Source: Taklimakanibacter deserti (GTDB lineage: Bacteria > Pseudomonadota > Alphaproteobacteria > Rhizobiales > Aestuariivirgaceae). Taken from it: 64,000 bases of DNA. The position numbers were made by a program, and so were the translations under genes. The notes under the pieces are model-generated. The model did not search any database, was not told the origin of the DNA, and saw only the letters and a program-made list of their open reading frames with translations. Where the stretch lies: assembly GCA_003574785.1 (NCBI GenBank), contig QORU01000013.1:124001-188000 (forward strand). The letters are read 5' to 3'. Each line of letters starts with the position of its first letter. Within the stretch, counting starts at the first letter, position 1. Below are positions 1 through 8,592 of this stretch, piece after piece.

Positions 1-58
1 GAGCCGGACTGGCCCCTAGAGATAGGACGCTCTGAGGACATTGCAACGAGGATGATCC

Positions 59-1015
59 ATGCGGGCGATCCAACTGAGCCGCTTCGGCGGACCTGAGGTC
101 CTGGAGCTGATCGAGATGCCGAAGCCGGTTCCCAAGGCGGGCGAGGTGCTCATCCGCATCCGGGCGGCGGGCGTCAATTTCTTCGAGACCCTGATGCGCC
201 AGGACCGCTATGCGGTGACGCCGGATCTGCCGATGATCTTCGGCGTCGAGGTCGCGGGCGTCGTGGAGGAGGCAGGCAGCGGCGTGGAGGTGAGGCCCGG
301 CAGTCGTGTCGCGGTGCCGCTCTTTGCCTTCAACCGGCCGGGCGGCGGCTATGCCGATCATATCGCCGTCGACGCAAGGAGCATCGTACCTCTTCCCGAG
401 GCTCTCTCCTTCGAGACGGCCGTCGCCTTGATGGTGCAGGGCCTGACCGCCTTGCATGCCGTGCGGCGCAGCGACCCCAAGGGAAAGACGGTGCTGGTGA
501 CGGCCGCCGCGGGAGGCGTCGGGTCAGTGCTGGTGCAGCTTGCCAAGCGGTCGGGCGCCCGTCGCGTGATCGCCGCCGCCGGGACGGAAGAGAAGCTCGA
601 TCTCGCCCGCACGCTAGGCGCCGATGACGGCGCGAACTACACTCATCCCGGCTGGGCGGAGGCCGTGCATGCCGATGTCATCTATGATTTCGTCGGCGGT
701 GAACTGACCGAAGCGTGCCTGAAGGCCCTGGCGCCGCAAGGCGAGCTGCTGTTCGGGGCGTTGGGCCGGACCGCGCTGGGCAAGGGCGCGCTGGAGGCGA
801 TGTTCGCCCGCAATCAAGCGCTTAAGGGATTTGCGCTCCTGCCGCTGCTCGCGCCGGAGACGGTCAAAGCCGATCTCGCTCATCTCTTCGACTTTGCCGT
901 ATCCGGCGGATTGAGAATCCCGCCCGGCGCGAGCTTTCCGCTCGATCAGGCAAGCGAAGCGCATCGCCTGATCGATGCGCGCCGGTCGATGGGTAAGGTC
1001 GTTCTCGTTCCTTAG
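59..1015 (+). CDS. Zinc-independent MDR-family quinone oxidoreductase
   Basis: A 318-residue protein of the medium-chain dehydrogenase/reductase superfamily, quinone oxidoreductase (QOR) type. Such enzymes are cytosolic and use NADPH to reduce quinones or enone-like substrates. The N-terminal GroES-like half carries VNFFETLMRQDRY, close to the QOR consensus, and the Rossmann half has AAAGGVG at about residues 149-155, the glycine-rich NADPH loop. No cysteine cluster for structural zinc is visible, which fits the QOR branch. The start is ATG after a GAGG-like stretch. Its 3' end overlaps the convergent HdeD-like gene by four bases. The substrate cannot be told from sequence. It stands alone on its strand and has no clear link to the neighbouring operons. 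Confidence 0.85.
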   Translation: MRAIQLSRFGGPEVLELIEMPKPVPKAGEVLIRIRAAGVNFFETLMRQDRYAVTPDLPMIFGVEVAGVVEEAGSGVEVRPGSRVAVPLFAFNRPGGGYADHIAVDARSIVPLPEALSFETAVALMVQGLTALHAVRRSDPKGKTVLVTAAAGGVGSVLVQLAKRSGARRVIAAAGTEEKLDLARTLGADDGANYTHPGWAEAVHADVIYDFVGGELTEACLKALAPQGELLFGALGRTALGKGALEAMFARNQALKGFALLPLLAPETVKADLAHLFDFAVSGGLRIPPGASFPLDQASEAHRLIDARRSMGKVVLVP

Positions 1016-1593
1016 GTCTTAGTCTCGTGGCTGTGCTTCTTCAGCCGGAAGGCGAAGGCGACGAAGAGCACCCCGAAGATGATCGAATAAGCGCCGATGA
1101 CCCAGACGAGCGCCAGGGCGCCGGCACCCGGCATCAGCAGCATCACCAGGCCGAAGAGCACCGAGAGTGCCCCCGACAGGATGAGCCACCACTCATTGTC
1201 GATCTCCTTGCGGATCTTGATGGCGCCGACGATCTCGAAAATGCCGTGGATCAGCGACCAGACGCCGATGAACATCGCCAGCGCGAGCGCGGTGAGGCCC
1301 GGCCACAGGAAGGTGAGGAGGCCGGCCGCGATACCGAGGATCCCGATCAGGATCAGCCACCAGCGCGACTGCGCTTCGCCGCCGCGTATGGCGGCCGCGA
1401 TGGCGAAGATGCCGTCGACCAGCGCATAGGCGCCGTAGAAGATGATGAGCGTCAGGAGCGTGATGCCCGGCCAGACGAAGGCCAGCACGCCGAAGATGAT
1501 GCCGGCGATGCCGCGCAGAAGCAAAAGCCACCAGTTCTTGGCGAGAGCATGCAGTCCGGGTAAGGCAGGCCTGAGAGCTGTTTCCTGGGCCAT
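1012..1593 (-). CDS. HdeD-like (DUF308) small membrane protein
   Basis: A 193-residue, very hydrophobic protein built from repeated two-helix units, each with the pattern GI.F.VLAFVWPGITLL / GLLTFLWPGLTALAL. These are the DUF308 repeats of the HdeD acid-resistance family. About six transmembrane helices can be drawn, ending in a short basic tail (RLKKHSHETKT). HdeD proteins sit in the inner membrane and are linked to acid or general stress in enterics; the biochemical role is unknown. The start is well supported by a strong Shine-Dalgarno (AAGGAGGAG) nine bases upstream. The gene is monocistronic, convergent with the oxidoreductase and divergent from the LysR gene, with which it shares a 183-bp intergenic region. 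Confidence 0.85.
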   Translation of the reverse strand: MAQETALRPALPGLHALAKNWWLLLLRGIAGIIFGVLAFVWPGITLLTLIIFYGAYALVDGIFAIAAAIRGGEAQSRWWLILIGILGIAAGLLTFLWPGLTALALAMFIGVWSLIHGIFEIVGAIKIRKEIDNEWWLILSGALSVLFGLVMLLMPGAGALALVWVIGAYSIIFGVLFVAFAFRLKKHSHETKT

Positions 1594-1721
1594 GATGCAC
1601 TCCTCCTTGTTGAGCTAGCATCCAAATCCGAGTTCGCCGCTTAGCCCACAAATGTTTCATGGCGCGAGATTCGGCGCAAGCGCCGCCCGTCGAAATTCGC
1701 TTGCCGCGCAATTGACTCGGT

Positions 1722-1741
1722 TTATTCACGAACAGGAATAA
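1722..1741 (+). promoter_or_regulatory. Dyad TTATTC-N8-GAATAA upstream of LysR gene
   Basis: A perfect 6+6 bp inverted repeat with an 8-bp spacer, 35 bp before the LysR start. It contains a T-N11-A arrangement typical of LysR sites and follows a -35-like TTGACT at 1712-1717, so a bound protein would cover the promoter. The likely role is autoregulation by the LysR protein. This is an inference from the symmetry and position only. Confidence 0.4.
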
Positions 1742-1776
1742 GCTATTGAATAGACAGAGAAATATTTGGGTTTAAG

Positions 1777-2724
1777 ATGAGCTGGCCGCATCGCCTGTTT
1801 GCCGGGCAATTCACCGATTTTGAGTTGAAACTGCTACGCGTGTTTCGCGTGGTGGTGGATTGCGGCGGCTTTTCCGCCGCCGAGGCCGAGATCGGCCTCA
1901 CCAAATCGGCGATCAGCAAGCATGTCAGCGATCTCGAAATCAGGCTCGGCGTCAGGCTGTGCGAGAGAGGCCGCGGCGGCTTCGCGCTGACCGAGGAGGG
2001 CAAGGTCGTCTATGAGGCGATCTCCCAGCTTCTCGTCTCCTTCGAGGAATTCCGCTCGCGCATCAACGCCTTCCACGCCGAGCTGATCGGCGAGTTCTAT
2101 ATCGGCTTCATCGACTCGCTCGTCACCGACGAGGCGACGCCTTTGCGCGAGATCCTGTCGGACTATTCGAAGGCCAACCCGGCGATCAGGCTCAATATGA
2201 TGGTGGGCACCGAGAGCGAGATCGACCGCGCCGTGGAGGAGCGTCGTCTCCATATTGGCGTCTCGGTCGCCGGTGAGGGGTCGGTGCGCGCTCTGACGAC
2301 GCCGATCTCGGTCGAAACAAGCTATCTCTATTGCGGCGCCGGGCATGAAGCTTTCGCCGTCGCCGACAGCGAGCTCAAGGACGAGGCTCTGTCGAAATAT
2401 GCCCTCGTCCAGCATGGCTATTCGGCCGCCGAGAACCGGATGATCGCCAAGCTGGGCTTGCGTTCCGCGGCCACGTCGCATCAGACGGAAGGCATCCTGT
2501 TCCTGGTTCTCGCCGGAACCCATATCGGGTTCCTGCCGGCGCATTACGCCAAGAGCTGGGAGGTGCGGGGCCTCATCCGGCCGATCCGGCCGCAAGAAAT
2601 CATGAAGACGACGCGGATCGCGGTAAAAGCCAACCGCTCGTCCTTGGCCAATCCGATGGTGCGCAGCTTCCTGTCGATCGTCAAGGCGCGGAAGAAGAAG
2701 GATGACGCGGGAGCGGCCGGCTAA
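1777..2724 (+). CDS. LysR-family transcriptional regulator
   Basis: A 315-residue LysR-type regulator. Residues about 16-75 form the winged helix-turn-helix, with the canonical SKHVSDLEIRLGVRLCERG recognition region. The rest is a periplasmic-binding-protein-like effector domain. The effector ligand is not visible. Convergent with, and overlapping by four bases, the last gene of the amino acid uptake operon (2721-9441), so it could control that operon in trans, although LysR targets are more often divergent. The divergent neighbour is the HdeD-like gene. There is no strong Shine-Dalgarno before the ATG; the start was chosen because the HTH begins about 15 residues in, as is usual for the family. 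Confidence 0.9.
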   Translation: MSWPHRLFAGQFTDFELKLLRVFRVVVDCGGFSAAEAEIGLTKSAISKHVSDLEIRLGVRLCERGRGGFALTEEGKVVYEAISQLLVSFEEFRSRINAFHAELIGEFYIGFIDSLVTDEATPLREILSDYSKANPAIRLNMMVGTESEIDRAVEERRLHIGVSVAGEGSVRALTTPISVETSYLYCGAGHEAFAVADSELKDEALSKYALVQHGYSAAENRMIAKLGLRSAATSHQTEGILFLVLAGTHIGFLPAHYAKSWEVRGLIRPIRPQEIMKTTRIAVKANRSSLANPMVRSFLSIVKARKKKDDAGAAG

Positions 2725-4166
2725 AGCCCGGCGTGGCGGCAGACGATCTCGATCGATCTGACGAGGCCCTGAACCGCGAGTTCCGCCTTCTCGGCGATCA
2801 ACTCGCCTTTGTCGTCCAGAAGTCCGGCCCCGGGCGTGATCATCATCTCGCCGGCATAGATCGGCGGCGGCTGCACACCCATCGCCGACAGAGCGCGTCC
2901 GATCGGATTGGTCTCGGCATAGAGGTCTTCCAGCGTGAAGATCGGGATGCCTTTTTCGCCTCCGTCCCAGCTCTTGAGATAATTCACCTCGGTGCCGCCG
3001 AGATGATAGGACTTGGTGATGACGAAATCGCCGGCGAAGCAGGATATCGCCGCGAAATGCCGGCAGACGATGTCATGAAGCTGGTCGATCGGCCGGCGGA
3101 TGCGCTCGGGTTCCTCATGAAGCATGGTGAGCGCCGCGAGCACGCCCGCAAGCGCGGTCCGCCCCGGATCGAAGGCCGAGAACACCGCCTTGCCATGAGA
3201 GGAGACATTGCCGAAGCGGTCGCCGGCAAGGCCGAGGCCCTTGCGGATCGGCAGCATGGCGTCCTCCCGGCCGACGATCAGCCCGGCGGTCGGGGCGCGG
3301 GCGATCTTGTCGAGGCTCCAGAGCTGGACATCGGCATTGAGCTCGGCGGGGCCGCTGCCGATGATCGGCAGGGCGCTCGCAGAATCGACGATGAAGGGAA
3401 TGTCGTAATGGCGCGCCAGATCACCGAACCGGCGCATGAGCACGGCGCGTCCTTCGGCGTCGCGTTCATGGTAGCCATAGCCCGGCGTGTCATAGCCGAT
3501 GACATGGAGACCGGCGAGGCTGGCGCCATGGCGGGCCGCCATCCGCTCCAAGGCGGTGATCGTCTCTTGCGCATCGACGTCGAGCAGGAAGGGCACGATG
3601 TTCTGCCTTATGCCATGCACCTCGTAGCGCGCATTGGCGAAGGGCACGAACAAGGTGTCGAGATCGCACAGGCTTTTGGCTTCCATGCCGAGCTCGCCGG
3701 CGCTGACGCTGCGGTCGATCGCGACATTCTTGTATTTGGGCGGGAAGGGCCGGCCATAGGCGGCACCCCAGTCGCAATCCTCGCCATAGGGGAACAGCAT
3801 GGCGGCGCGGCGGGCATCGCCCCGGCGCAGGATGGGTGGGGCCACCAGCGTTTCGATGGCGACGCGCAAGCCCGCCTCGCAGGTGTTGACGACGGCGCAG
3901 TCGAACCCATCGCCATAGGCATTCTTGATGAGGCTGCGGATCCGGTCCTCGATCGACTTCACGCTGCCGACGGGTTCGCGATTGGCGGCGACGATCGCTT
4001 CGAGCACGTAATCGGGCAGGGGCGCCGGGCGCGACGACATGCCGGAATAGAGCGCGATCCCGCCGGCAAAGCGCGCGAGGCCGATGCTCTCGCCATAGGC
4101 CCTAGCCTCGCGCTCGATCTCAGGGATCTTCTCGAAAAGCGCCTGGTACCATTCATGCCGATGCAT
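2721..4166 (-). CDS. Fold-type I PLP-dependent enzyme, function unknown
   Basis: A 481-residue protein with the fold-type I PLP pattern: FIVDSASALP supplies the cofactor-binding Asp, and LWSLDK gives a candidate Schiff-base lysine at about residue 287, followed by TAGLIVG. It resembles distant class V aminotransferase and SelA-like proteins, and I cannot assign a reaction. The ATG at 4166 was chosen because an AAAGGATC ribosome site precedes it; the reading frame stays open upstream but runs into the preceding gene. It is the last gene of a minus-strand operon with a DoeB-like deacylase and a second PLP protein, 17 bp after the deacylase. That setting suggests a lyase or transaminase step on an amino compound delivered by the linked ABC importer. 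Confidence 0.7.
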   Translation of the reverse strand: MHRHEWYQALFEKIPEIEREARAYGESIGLARFAGGIALYSGMSSRPAPLPDYVLEAIVAANREPVGSVKSIEDRIRSLIKNAYGDGFDCAVVNTCEAGLRVAIETLVAPPILRRGDARRAAMLFPYGEDCDWGAAYGRPFPPKYKNVAIDRSVSAGELGMEAKSLCDLDTLFVPFANARYEVHGIRQNIVPFLLDVDAQETITALERMAARHGASLAGLHVIGYDTPGYGYHERDAEGRAVLMRRFGDLARHYDIPFIVDSASALPIIGSGPAELNADVQLWSLDKIARAPTAGLIVGREDAMLPIRKGLGLAGDRFGNVSSHGKAVFSAFDPGRTALAGVLAALTMLHEEPERIRRPIDQLHDIVCRHFAAISCFAGDFVITKSYHLGGTEVNYLKSWDGGEKGIPIFTLEDLYAETNPIGRALSAMGVQPPPIYAGEMMITPGAGLLDDKGELIAEKAELAVQGLVRSIEIVCRHAGL

Positions 4167-4183
4167 GGGACAAGATCCTTTCT

Positions 4184-5146
4184 TCAGGCGGGCCGGCCGA
4201 TGATGAAGAGCCAGTCGCCCGGGGACGATTTGGCGAGCGACCGGCGCGCCATGACCAGGCCGTCGCATCGCGCAGGGAGGGAAAGCGGCAGCTCGTCCGG
4301 CCGGTCAGGCCGATGCAGGCGCGCGACGGGCACGCCGGACCGTACGGCATCGCCGAGCCGCACCAGAGGCTCGAACACGCCTTCGCTTTCGGCGATGACA
4401 TAACAATCATCGGGGCGCACATCGATGAGCTCCGGCTGTCGAAGCTCCGGCGCCGGCGTCGCGATGATGCCGAGATGAGTCAGCAGCCGCCGCAGCCCTT
4501 CCCGGCAGAGCGCCAAGGCATCGGCGGAGATCTCCGCCGAGCCGCCATATTCGCCGGCGATGCCGATAACCTTCTGCCTGAGCATGGCCGATTCGATGCC
4601 GACCTCGACACCCATGGTCTTGGCGCCGAACAGCATGCAGTAGCGAGCACCGAATGCGGCTGCGAGATCCTGCCGGCGCTGATCGCCTTCGGCATCACCC
4701 GTCACCACGAAAAGGGTCGCGGGCAGGAAATGCAGGATGGCGCCGCCGCCATGGAAGTCGGCGGCATAATCGGCCCTGGCATAGAGCTCGGTCTCGATGA
4801 AATGTGCAAGCCTTGAGGTGAAGCTGCCGTCGGCCTTGCCGGGAAAGGCGCGGTTGAGATTGAGACCGTCGACCGGCGTGGGGCGCGTGCCCGCGCGGCA
4901 GGCCGGGCCATTCACCATGGGCATGATGATGACCCGGCCCCGAATGTCGTTGACATCGAGCTCGCGCGCCAGTTCCGCCAGCGCCACCTGGCCTTCGTAT
5001 TCATCGCCATGGACGCCGGCGGTGAGCACGAGGGTCGGACCGTCGCCATGGGCGAAGGAGCAGATGGGCACAGAAGCGGAGTCGATGCTGACAAGGCCTA
5101 CTTGCCGGCCCGGCGCGTCGAGATCGATGTCGATCGAAGCGCTCAC
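4184..5146 (-). CDS. DoeB-like / succinylglutamate desuccinylase-aspartoacylase family deacylase
   Basis: A 320-residue zinc-dependent deacylase of the AstE/AspA family (M14-like). AGVHGDEYEG at residues 44-52 gives zinc ligands His46 and Glu49; GLNLNRAFPGK provides the conserved Asn-Arg; FHGGG supplies His132, the third zinc ligand. The N-terminal IDIDLDAPGRQVG and overall pattern are closest to DoeB, which removes acetate from N-alpha-acetyl-2,4-diaminobutyrate in ectoine breakdown. However, no ectoine hydrolase (DoeA) or EutBC lies in the window, so the real substrate may be another N-acyl amino acid. It overlaps the upstream aminotransferase gene by four bases (ATGA), which indicates translational coupling. 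Cytosolic; no signal peptide is seen. Confidence 0.8.
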   Translation of the reverse strand: MSASIDIDLDAPGRQVGLVSIDSASVPICSFAHGDGPTLVLTAGVHGDEYEGQVALAELARELDVNDIRGRVIIMPMVNGPACRAGTRPTPVDGLNLNRAFPGKADGSFTSRLAHFIETELYARADYAADFHGGGAILHFLPATLFVVTGDAEGDQRRQDLAAAFGARYCMLFGAKTMGVEVGIESAMLRQKVIGIAGEYGGSAEISADALALCREGLRRLLTHLGIIATPAPELRQPELIDVRPDDCYVIAESEGVFEPLVRLGDAVRSGVPVARLHRPDRPDELPLSLPARCDGLVMARRSLAKSSPGDWLFIIGRPA

Positions 5147-6279
5147 AGCACCGCCTTGATCGCGGCAAGGCCGCGGTCGATGTCGTCGGCATTGTTATAG
5201 AGATGCGGCGAGAAGCGGATGAAATCGCGCCGCAAGGAGGCGATGACATTGTTCGCCTTGAGGGTGCGGGCGAAATCCTTGCTGTTCTTGCCGGGGAGGC
5301 GCGCCGCGATCGTGGCCGAGCGTTCCTCAGCCTTTTTCGGCGACAGAACCTCGGCGCCGAGCTCGAGAAGGCCGGCCATCAGGCGATCGGCGATGTGGCG
5401 GTTATGGACGCGGATCTTCTCGATCGAGTGATCGAGGAGGTAGTTCATCGCCTCGGTGGCACCGAGCGCGGTACCATAGGCCATTGTGCCGAATTCATAG
5501 CGCTTGGCATTTTCGGGCATTTCCAGGCGATTGGCCTGGAAATCCCACATGTCCTTATGCGTGCGCCAGCCGATGATGCCGGGATTGAGCTTCTGCAACG
5601 CGGGCGAAATATACATGAAGCCGGTGCCGAAGGGCCCGCATAGCCATTTATAGGTGGAGGCCGCCGCCGCATCGATGCCCGTCGCAGCGATGTCGATCGG
5701 CACCTGGCCGGCCGACTGCGTGACGTCGACCACGCAAATCGCGCCATGCTGGTGCGCCTTCTTGGCGAAGCGGGCGAGATCGAAGACCTGGCCGGTGCCA
5801 TATTCGACATGCGACAGGCAGACGACCGATGTCGAGTCATCGATAGCCGCTTCGAGACGGTCAGGATCGATATAGAGATTGTCGGCAGGCACCCAGCGCA
5901 TCTTGGCGCCGGTCGCCTCGGCGGCGCGCATCCACGGATAGACCGTGCTCGGATGGGTGGTCTCGGTGGCGACGATGGTCGAGCCCCTGGGCGGCATGAC
6001 GGCCCAGGCGAGCGATGCCATGAGCACCGTCTCGCTCGAGGCGGTGGCGATGTCTTCCGGCCGGGCGTTGAACAAGCGGGCCGCGGCGTTGTTGAGATTG
6101 TCGAGGCATTCGACCTCGTCCTCTTCGTCAAAGGCGATGGTGCCTTCATCCGCCAGCGCCTGCTGCCAGCGATTGATCGCCGCCGCGGCACCCTTATGGG
6201 TGAGCCCGACCGAGGCCGCGTCCATATAGACGAAGTTTTCGGCCGGCGGAAAGACGTCGATGGTACCAAGGCGTTGCAT
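5143..6279 (-). CDS. Class V aminotransferase family protein
   Basis: A 378-residue fold-type I PLP enzyme of the class V (cysteine desulfurase/NifS-like) group. VVDVTQSAGQVP holds the Asp and Gln that contact PLP, and STYKWLCGPFGTGF carries the Schiff-base lysine at about residue 211, immediately followed by the family Cys-Gly-Pro-Phe-Gly stretch. NifS-like catalytic cysteine loops are not evident, so transamination or beta-elimination is more likely than desulfuration. It lies 30 bp after a permease gene and overlaps the deacylase gene. The order transporter, aminotransferase, deacylase, second PLP protein argues for stepwise breakdown of an imported amino acid derivative. Confidence 0.8.
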   Translation of the reverse strand: MQRLGTIDVFPPAENFVYMDAASVGLTHKGAAAAINRWQQALADEGTIAFDEEDEVECLDNLNNAAARLFNARPEDIATASSETVLMASLAWAVMPPRGSTIVATETTHPSTVYPWMRAAEATGAKMRWVPADNLYIDPDRLEAAIDDSTSVVCLSHVEYGTGQVFDLARFAKKAHQHGAICVVDVTQSAGQVPIDIAATGIDAAAASTYKWLCGPFGTGFMYISPALQKLNPGIIGWRTHKDMWDFQANRLEMPENAKRYEFGTMAYGTALGATEAMNYLLDHSIEKIRVHNRHIADRLMAGLLELGAEVLSPKKAEERSATIAARLPGKNSKDFARTLKANNVIASLRRDFIRFSPHLYNNADDIDRGLAAIKAVL

Positions 6280-6309
6280 GAAGAGTGACCTTTCTGTTTG
6301 TGAGATGGC

Positions 6310-7062
6310 TCAAGCGGCGCGCTGGTGCGGCAGATGACGGTGCCATTTGCTTTCCCAGAATTTGAAGCCGCGATTGATGATGAAGACGAGCGCCATATAG
6401 AGGAGGGCGGCGATAATGAAGCCGTCGAAGCCGAGATAGTATTTGTTGTTGAACTGGCGGGCGGCGCCGAGGATGTCGATGATGGTGACGGTGCTGGCGA
6501 TGACCGTCGCGTGGAGTGAGAAGATCACCTCATTCGAGAAGGCGGGCAGCGCGCGCCGGAGCGCGCTCGGCAGCACGATGCGGCGGAACAGAGTGAAGGG
6601 GCTCATGCCGCAGGCTTTGGCGGCCTCGATCTCGCCTGGCGGCACCGCCTCGATGGCGCCGCGCAGGATCTCGGTCACATAGGCGGTCGAGCACAGAGTG
6701 AAGGAGATGAACACGCACCACCAGGCCTCGCGCAGGATGATCCATAGAGCCGAGTCGCGGATGAAGGAGAACTGCGCCGCGCCGTAATAGAGAAGATAGA
6801 GCTGGACCAGCAGCGGCGTGCCGCGGAAGAGATAGGTATAGGCGAAGATCAGCGGGCTCGCGACAGGCACCCTGTTGGCGCGTGCGGCCGCCAGCGGAAT
6901 GGCGATGAGAGAGGCGAGGCACAAGGGCCCGATGAGAAGGATGATCGTGTTCCTCAAGCCCAGCAGGAACAGGTCGAGATGCTTTGCCGCCAGCATGAAG
7001 TCGACCGGCGACCAGGTCTCGCTGAAGCTGGTGAGGTCGGCGATGATATCGGCGAGCATCAT
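6310..7062 (-). CDS. Polar amino acid ABC importer permease (HisM/GlnP type)
   Basis: A 250-residue inner-membrane permease with about five transmembrane helices. YLFRGTPLLVQLYLLYYG is the hallmark of the HisM/ArtM amino acid permease family, and the EAA loop (EAAKACGMSPFTLFRRIVLP) is the contact site for the ATPase. It would form a heterodimer with the product of 7067-7756. The two genes are four bases apart. The operon order is ATPase, binding protein, permease, permease, then enzymes. The C-terminus (FWESKWHRHLPHQRAA) is basic and cytoplasmic. Confidence 0.92.
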   Translation of the reverse strand: MMLADIIADLTSFSETWSPVDFMLAAKHLDLFLLGLRNTIILLIGPLCLASLIAIPLAAARANRVPVASPLIFAYTYLFRGTPLLVQLYLLYYGAAQFSFIRDSALWIILREAWWCVFISFTLCSTAYVTEILRGAIEAVPPGEIEAAKACGMSPFTLFRRIVLPSALRRALPAFSNEVIFSLHATVIASTVTIIDILGAARQFNNKYYLGFDGFIIAALLYMALVFIINRGFKFWESKWHRHLPHQRAA

Positions 7063-7066
7063 GGCG

Positions 7067-7756
7067 TCAGGCCTTCCTCAGATGCGCGCTGTAGCGCCGG
7101 TCGAGCCATCTCAGGCCCACATCCGAGATCGCGGTCAGGACCAGATAGGTCATGAGCACGACGAACATGAAGGTGAAGGGCATTTGCGTCGCCTTGCCCG
7201 CGGCATAGCCATTATAGACGAGGTCCTCGAGGCCGATCACCGAGACCAGCGCCGTCGTCTTCATCAGCGTGAGCCAGATATTGGTGAAGCTCGGCAGCGC
7301 GTAGCGCACGAGCTGCGGCCAGATGATGCGCCGGAAAAGCACGCTGCGGCTCATGCCGCCCGCAATGCCGGCCTCGATCTGGCCGCGCGGGATGGCAAGT
7401 GCCGCGCCGCGGAAGGTCTCCGTCATATAGGAGCCGAAGATGAAGCCGATCGCGAGAATCCCGGCGGTGAAGGCATTGAGCTCCCAATGCCGCCACAGGC
7501 CGGTCACGGCGCCGATCCGGTTCAGGGCCATCTGCCCGCCGAAATAGAGCAGCAGCATGAGGACGAGGTCGGGCACGCCGCGCACCAGCGTCGTGTAGAA
7601 TTCGGCGATCCGCCGCGCCGCCCTGGACGAGGACAGTTTCGCCCAGGCGCCCAAAAGCCCCAGGGTAACGGCGACCAGGAGCGACAACAGGCTCAAGGCC
7701 ACCGTTATCCGCAAGCCCGACAGAACGAAGGGCGAGAATTGCAGGACCGCGTCCAT
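7067..7756 (-). CDS. Polar amino acid ABC importer permease (HisQ type)
   Basis: A 229-residue membrane protein paired with the HisM-type permease just downstream. TTLVRGVPDLVLMLLLYFGG matches the family's second conserved block and EAGIAGGMSRSVLFRRIIWP is the EAA loop. About five helices are visible. The gene follows the binding-protein gene after an 18-bp gap with no hairpin, unlike four other importers in this window. Substrate class: polar or charged amino acids or their derivatives, judged by family alone. Confidence 0.92.
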   Translation of the reverse strand: MDAVLQFSPFVLSGLRITVALSLLSLLVAVTLGLLGAWAKLSSSRAARRIAEFYTTLVRGVPDLVLMLLLYFGGQMALNRIGAVTGLWRHWELNAFTAGILAIGFIFGSYMTETFRGAALAIPRGQIEAGIAGGMSRSVLFRRIIWPQLVRYALPSFTNIWLTLMKTTALVSVIGLEDLVYNGYAAGKATQMPFTFMFVVLMTYLVLTAISDVGLRWLDRRYSAHLRKA

Positions 7757-7774
7757 GGCAGGCGTCGAGAGCCG

Positions 7775-8545
7775 TTACTTGCCGTAGATGTCGTAGGCGA
7801 AATATTTCTTGGCGATCGTGTCATAGGTGCCGTCGGCGCGGACCTCGGCGATCGCCTTGTTGAAGGCCTCGCGCAGTTCCGCATCTTCCTTGCGCATGCC
7901 GATGCCGACACCTTCGCCGAAACATTCGCGATCGGTGTAGATCTCGGAGGCGAAAGCCATGTCCTTGCCGCGCTCGGTCTTGAGCAGGCCGAAATCAATG
8001 GCGATGGCATCCGACAGCGCCGCATCGATCCGCCCTGAAACGAGATCGAGATAGAGCGAGTCCGCCGTCTCATAGACGCGGATGGTGGCGTCGGGGAAGG
8101 TCTTCTCCAGATAGCATTGGGTGGTGCCGGGAATTGTGCCGATCACCTTGCCGCCGAGCTTCTTGTCGCTGACATCGAGGCTCGTGCCCTTGCGCGCCAC
8201 GAAGGCACCGCCGGTCTGATAATATTTGTTGGTAAAATCGATCTTCTTCTTTCTTTCCTCGGTGATGGCCATCGAGGCGAAGATGCCGTCATATTTGTTG
8301 GCAAGCAGCCCCGGGATCATGCCGTCCCAGTCCTGCGCCAGGAACTCGCATTTGCGCTTGATCTTGTCGCACAGCGCCTGGCCGAGATCGATCTCGAAGC
8401 CGATCAGCGCGCCGTCGGGGCCGCGCTCGTTGAAGGGCGGATAGGCACCTTCGGTGGCGAAGCGGATCGTGTCCTCGGCCTTGGCCATCATGCTCGTCAT
8501 GAGCAGGGCGGCGGCCGCCGCGAGCATCAGACATTGTCGTTTCAT
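7775..8545 (-). CDS. Amino acid ABC importer periplasmic binding protein (HisJ/ArtJ family)
   Basis: A 256-residue family 3 solute-binding protein. The ATG at 8545 is chosen because it has a strong AGGAGGAG ribosome site and opens a clear Sec signal peptide (KRQCLMLAAAAALLMTSMMA) with cleavage after MAKA. The open frame extends further upstream, but that would bury the signal peptide. The mature protein begins EDTIRFATEGAYPPFNERGP, the standard family start. FEIDLGQALCDKIKRKCEF and the later DAALSDAIAIDFGLL region line the ligand cleft. The two cysteines around CDKIKRKC and CYLEKTF could form disulfides. The ligand is probably a positively charged or polar amino acid or derivative; not resolved. 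Confidence 0.92.
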   Translation of the reverse strand: MKRQCLMLAAAAALLMTSMMAKAEDTIRFATEGAYPPFNERGPDGALIGFEIDLGQALCDKIKRKCEFLAQDWDGMIPGLLANKYDGIFASMAITEERKKKIDFTNKYYQTGGAFVARKGTSLDVSDKKLGGKVIGTIPGTTQCYLEKTFPDATIRVYETADSLYLDLVSGRIDAALSDAIAIDFGLLKTERGKDMAFASEIYTDRECFGEGVGIGMRKEDAELREAFNKAIAEVRADGTYDTIAKKYFAYDIYGK

Positions 8546-8592
8546 TTTCGAGTCTCCTCCTGTTTTGTTGTCATCGAAATCATTCGAACGGC

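Noticed and set aside
1..58. Partial gene at the left edge
   Set aside because: Only 58 bases, no frame that can be supported.
4184..5146. Firm assignment as ectoine-degradation DoeB
   Set aside because: No DoeA hydrolase, EutB/C or ectoine-type importer marker is present, so only a DoeB-like label is justified.
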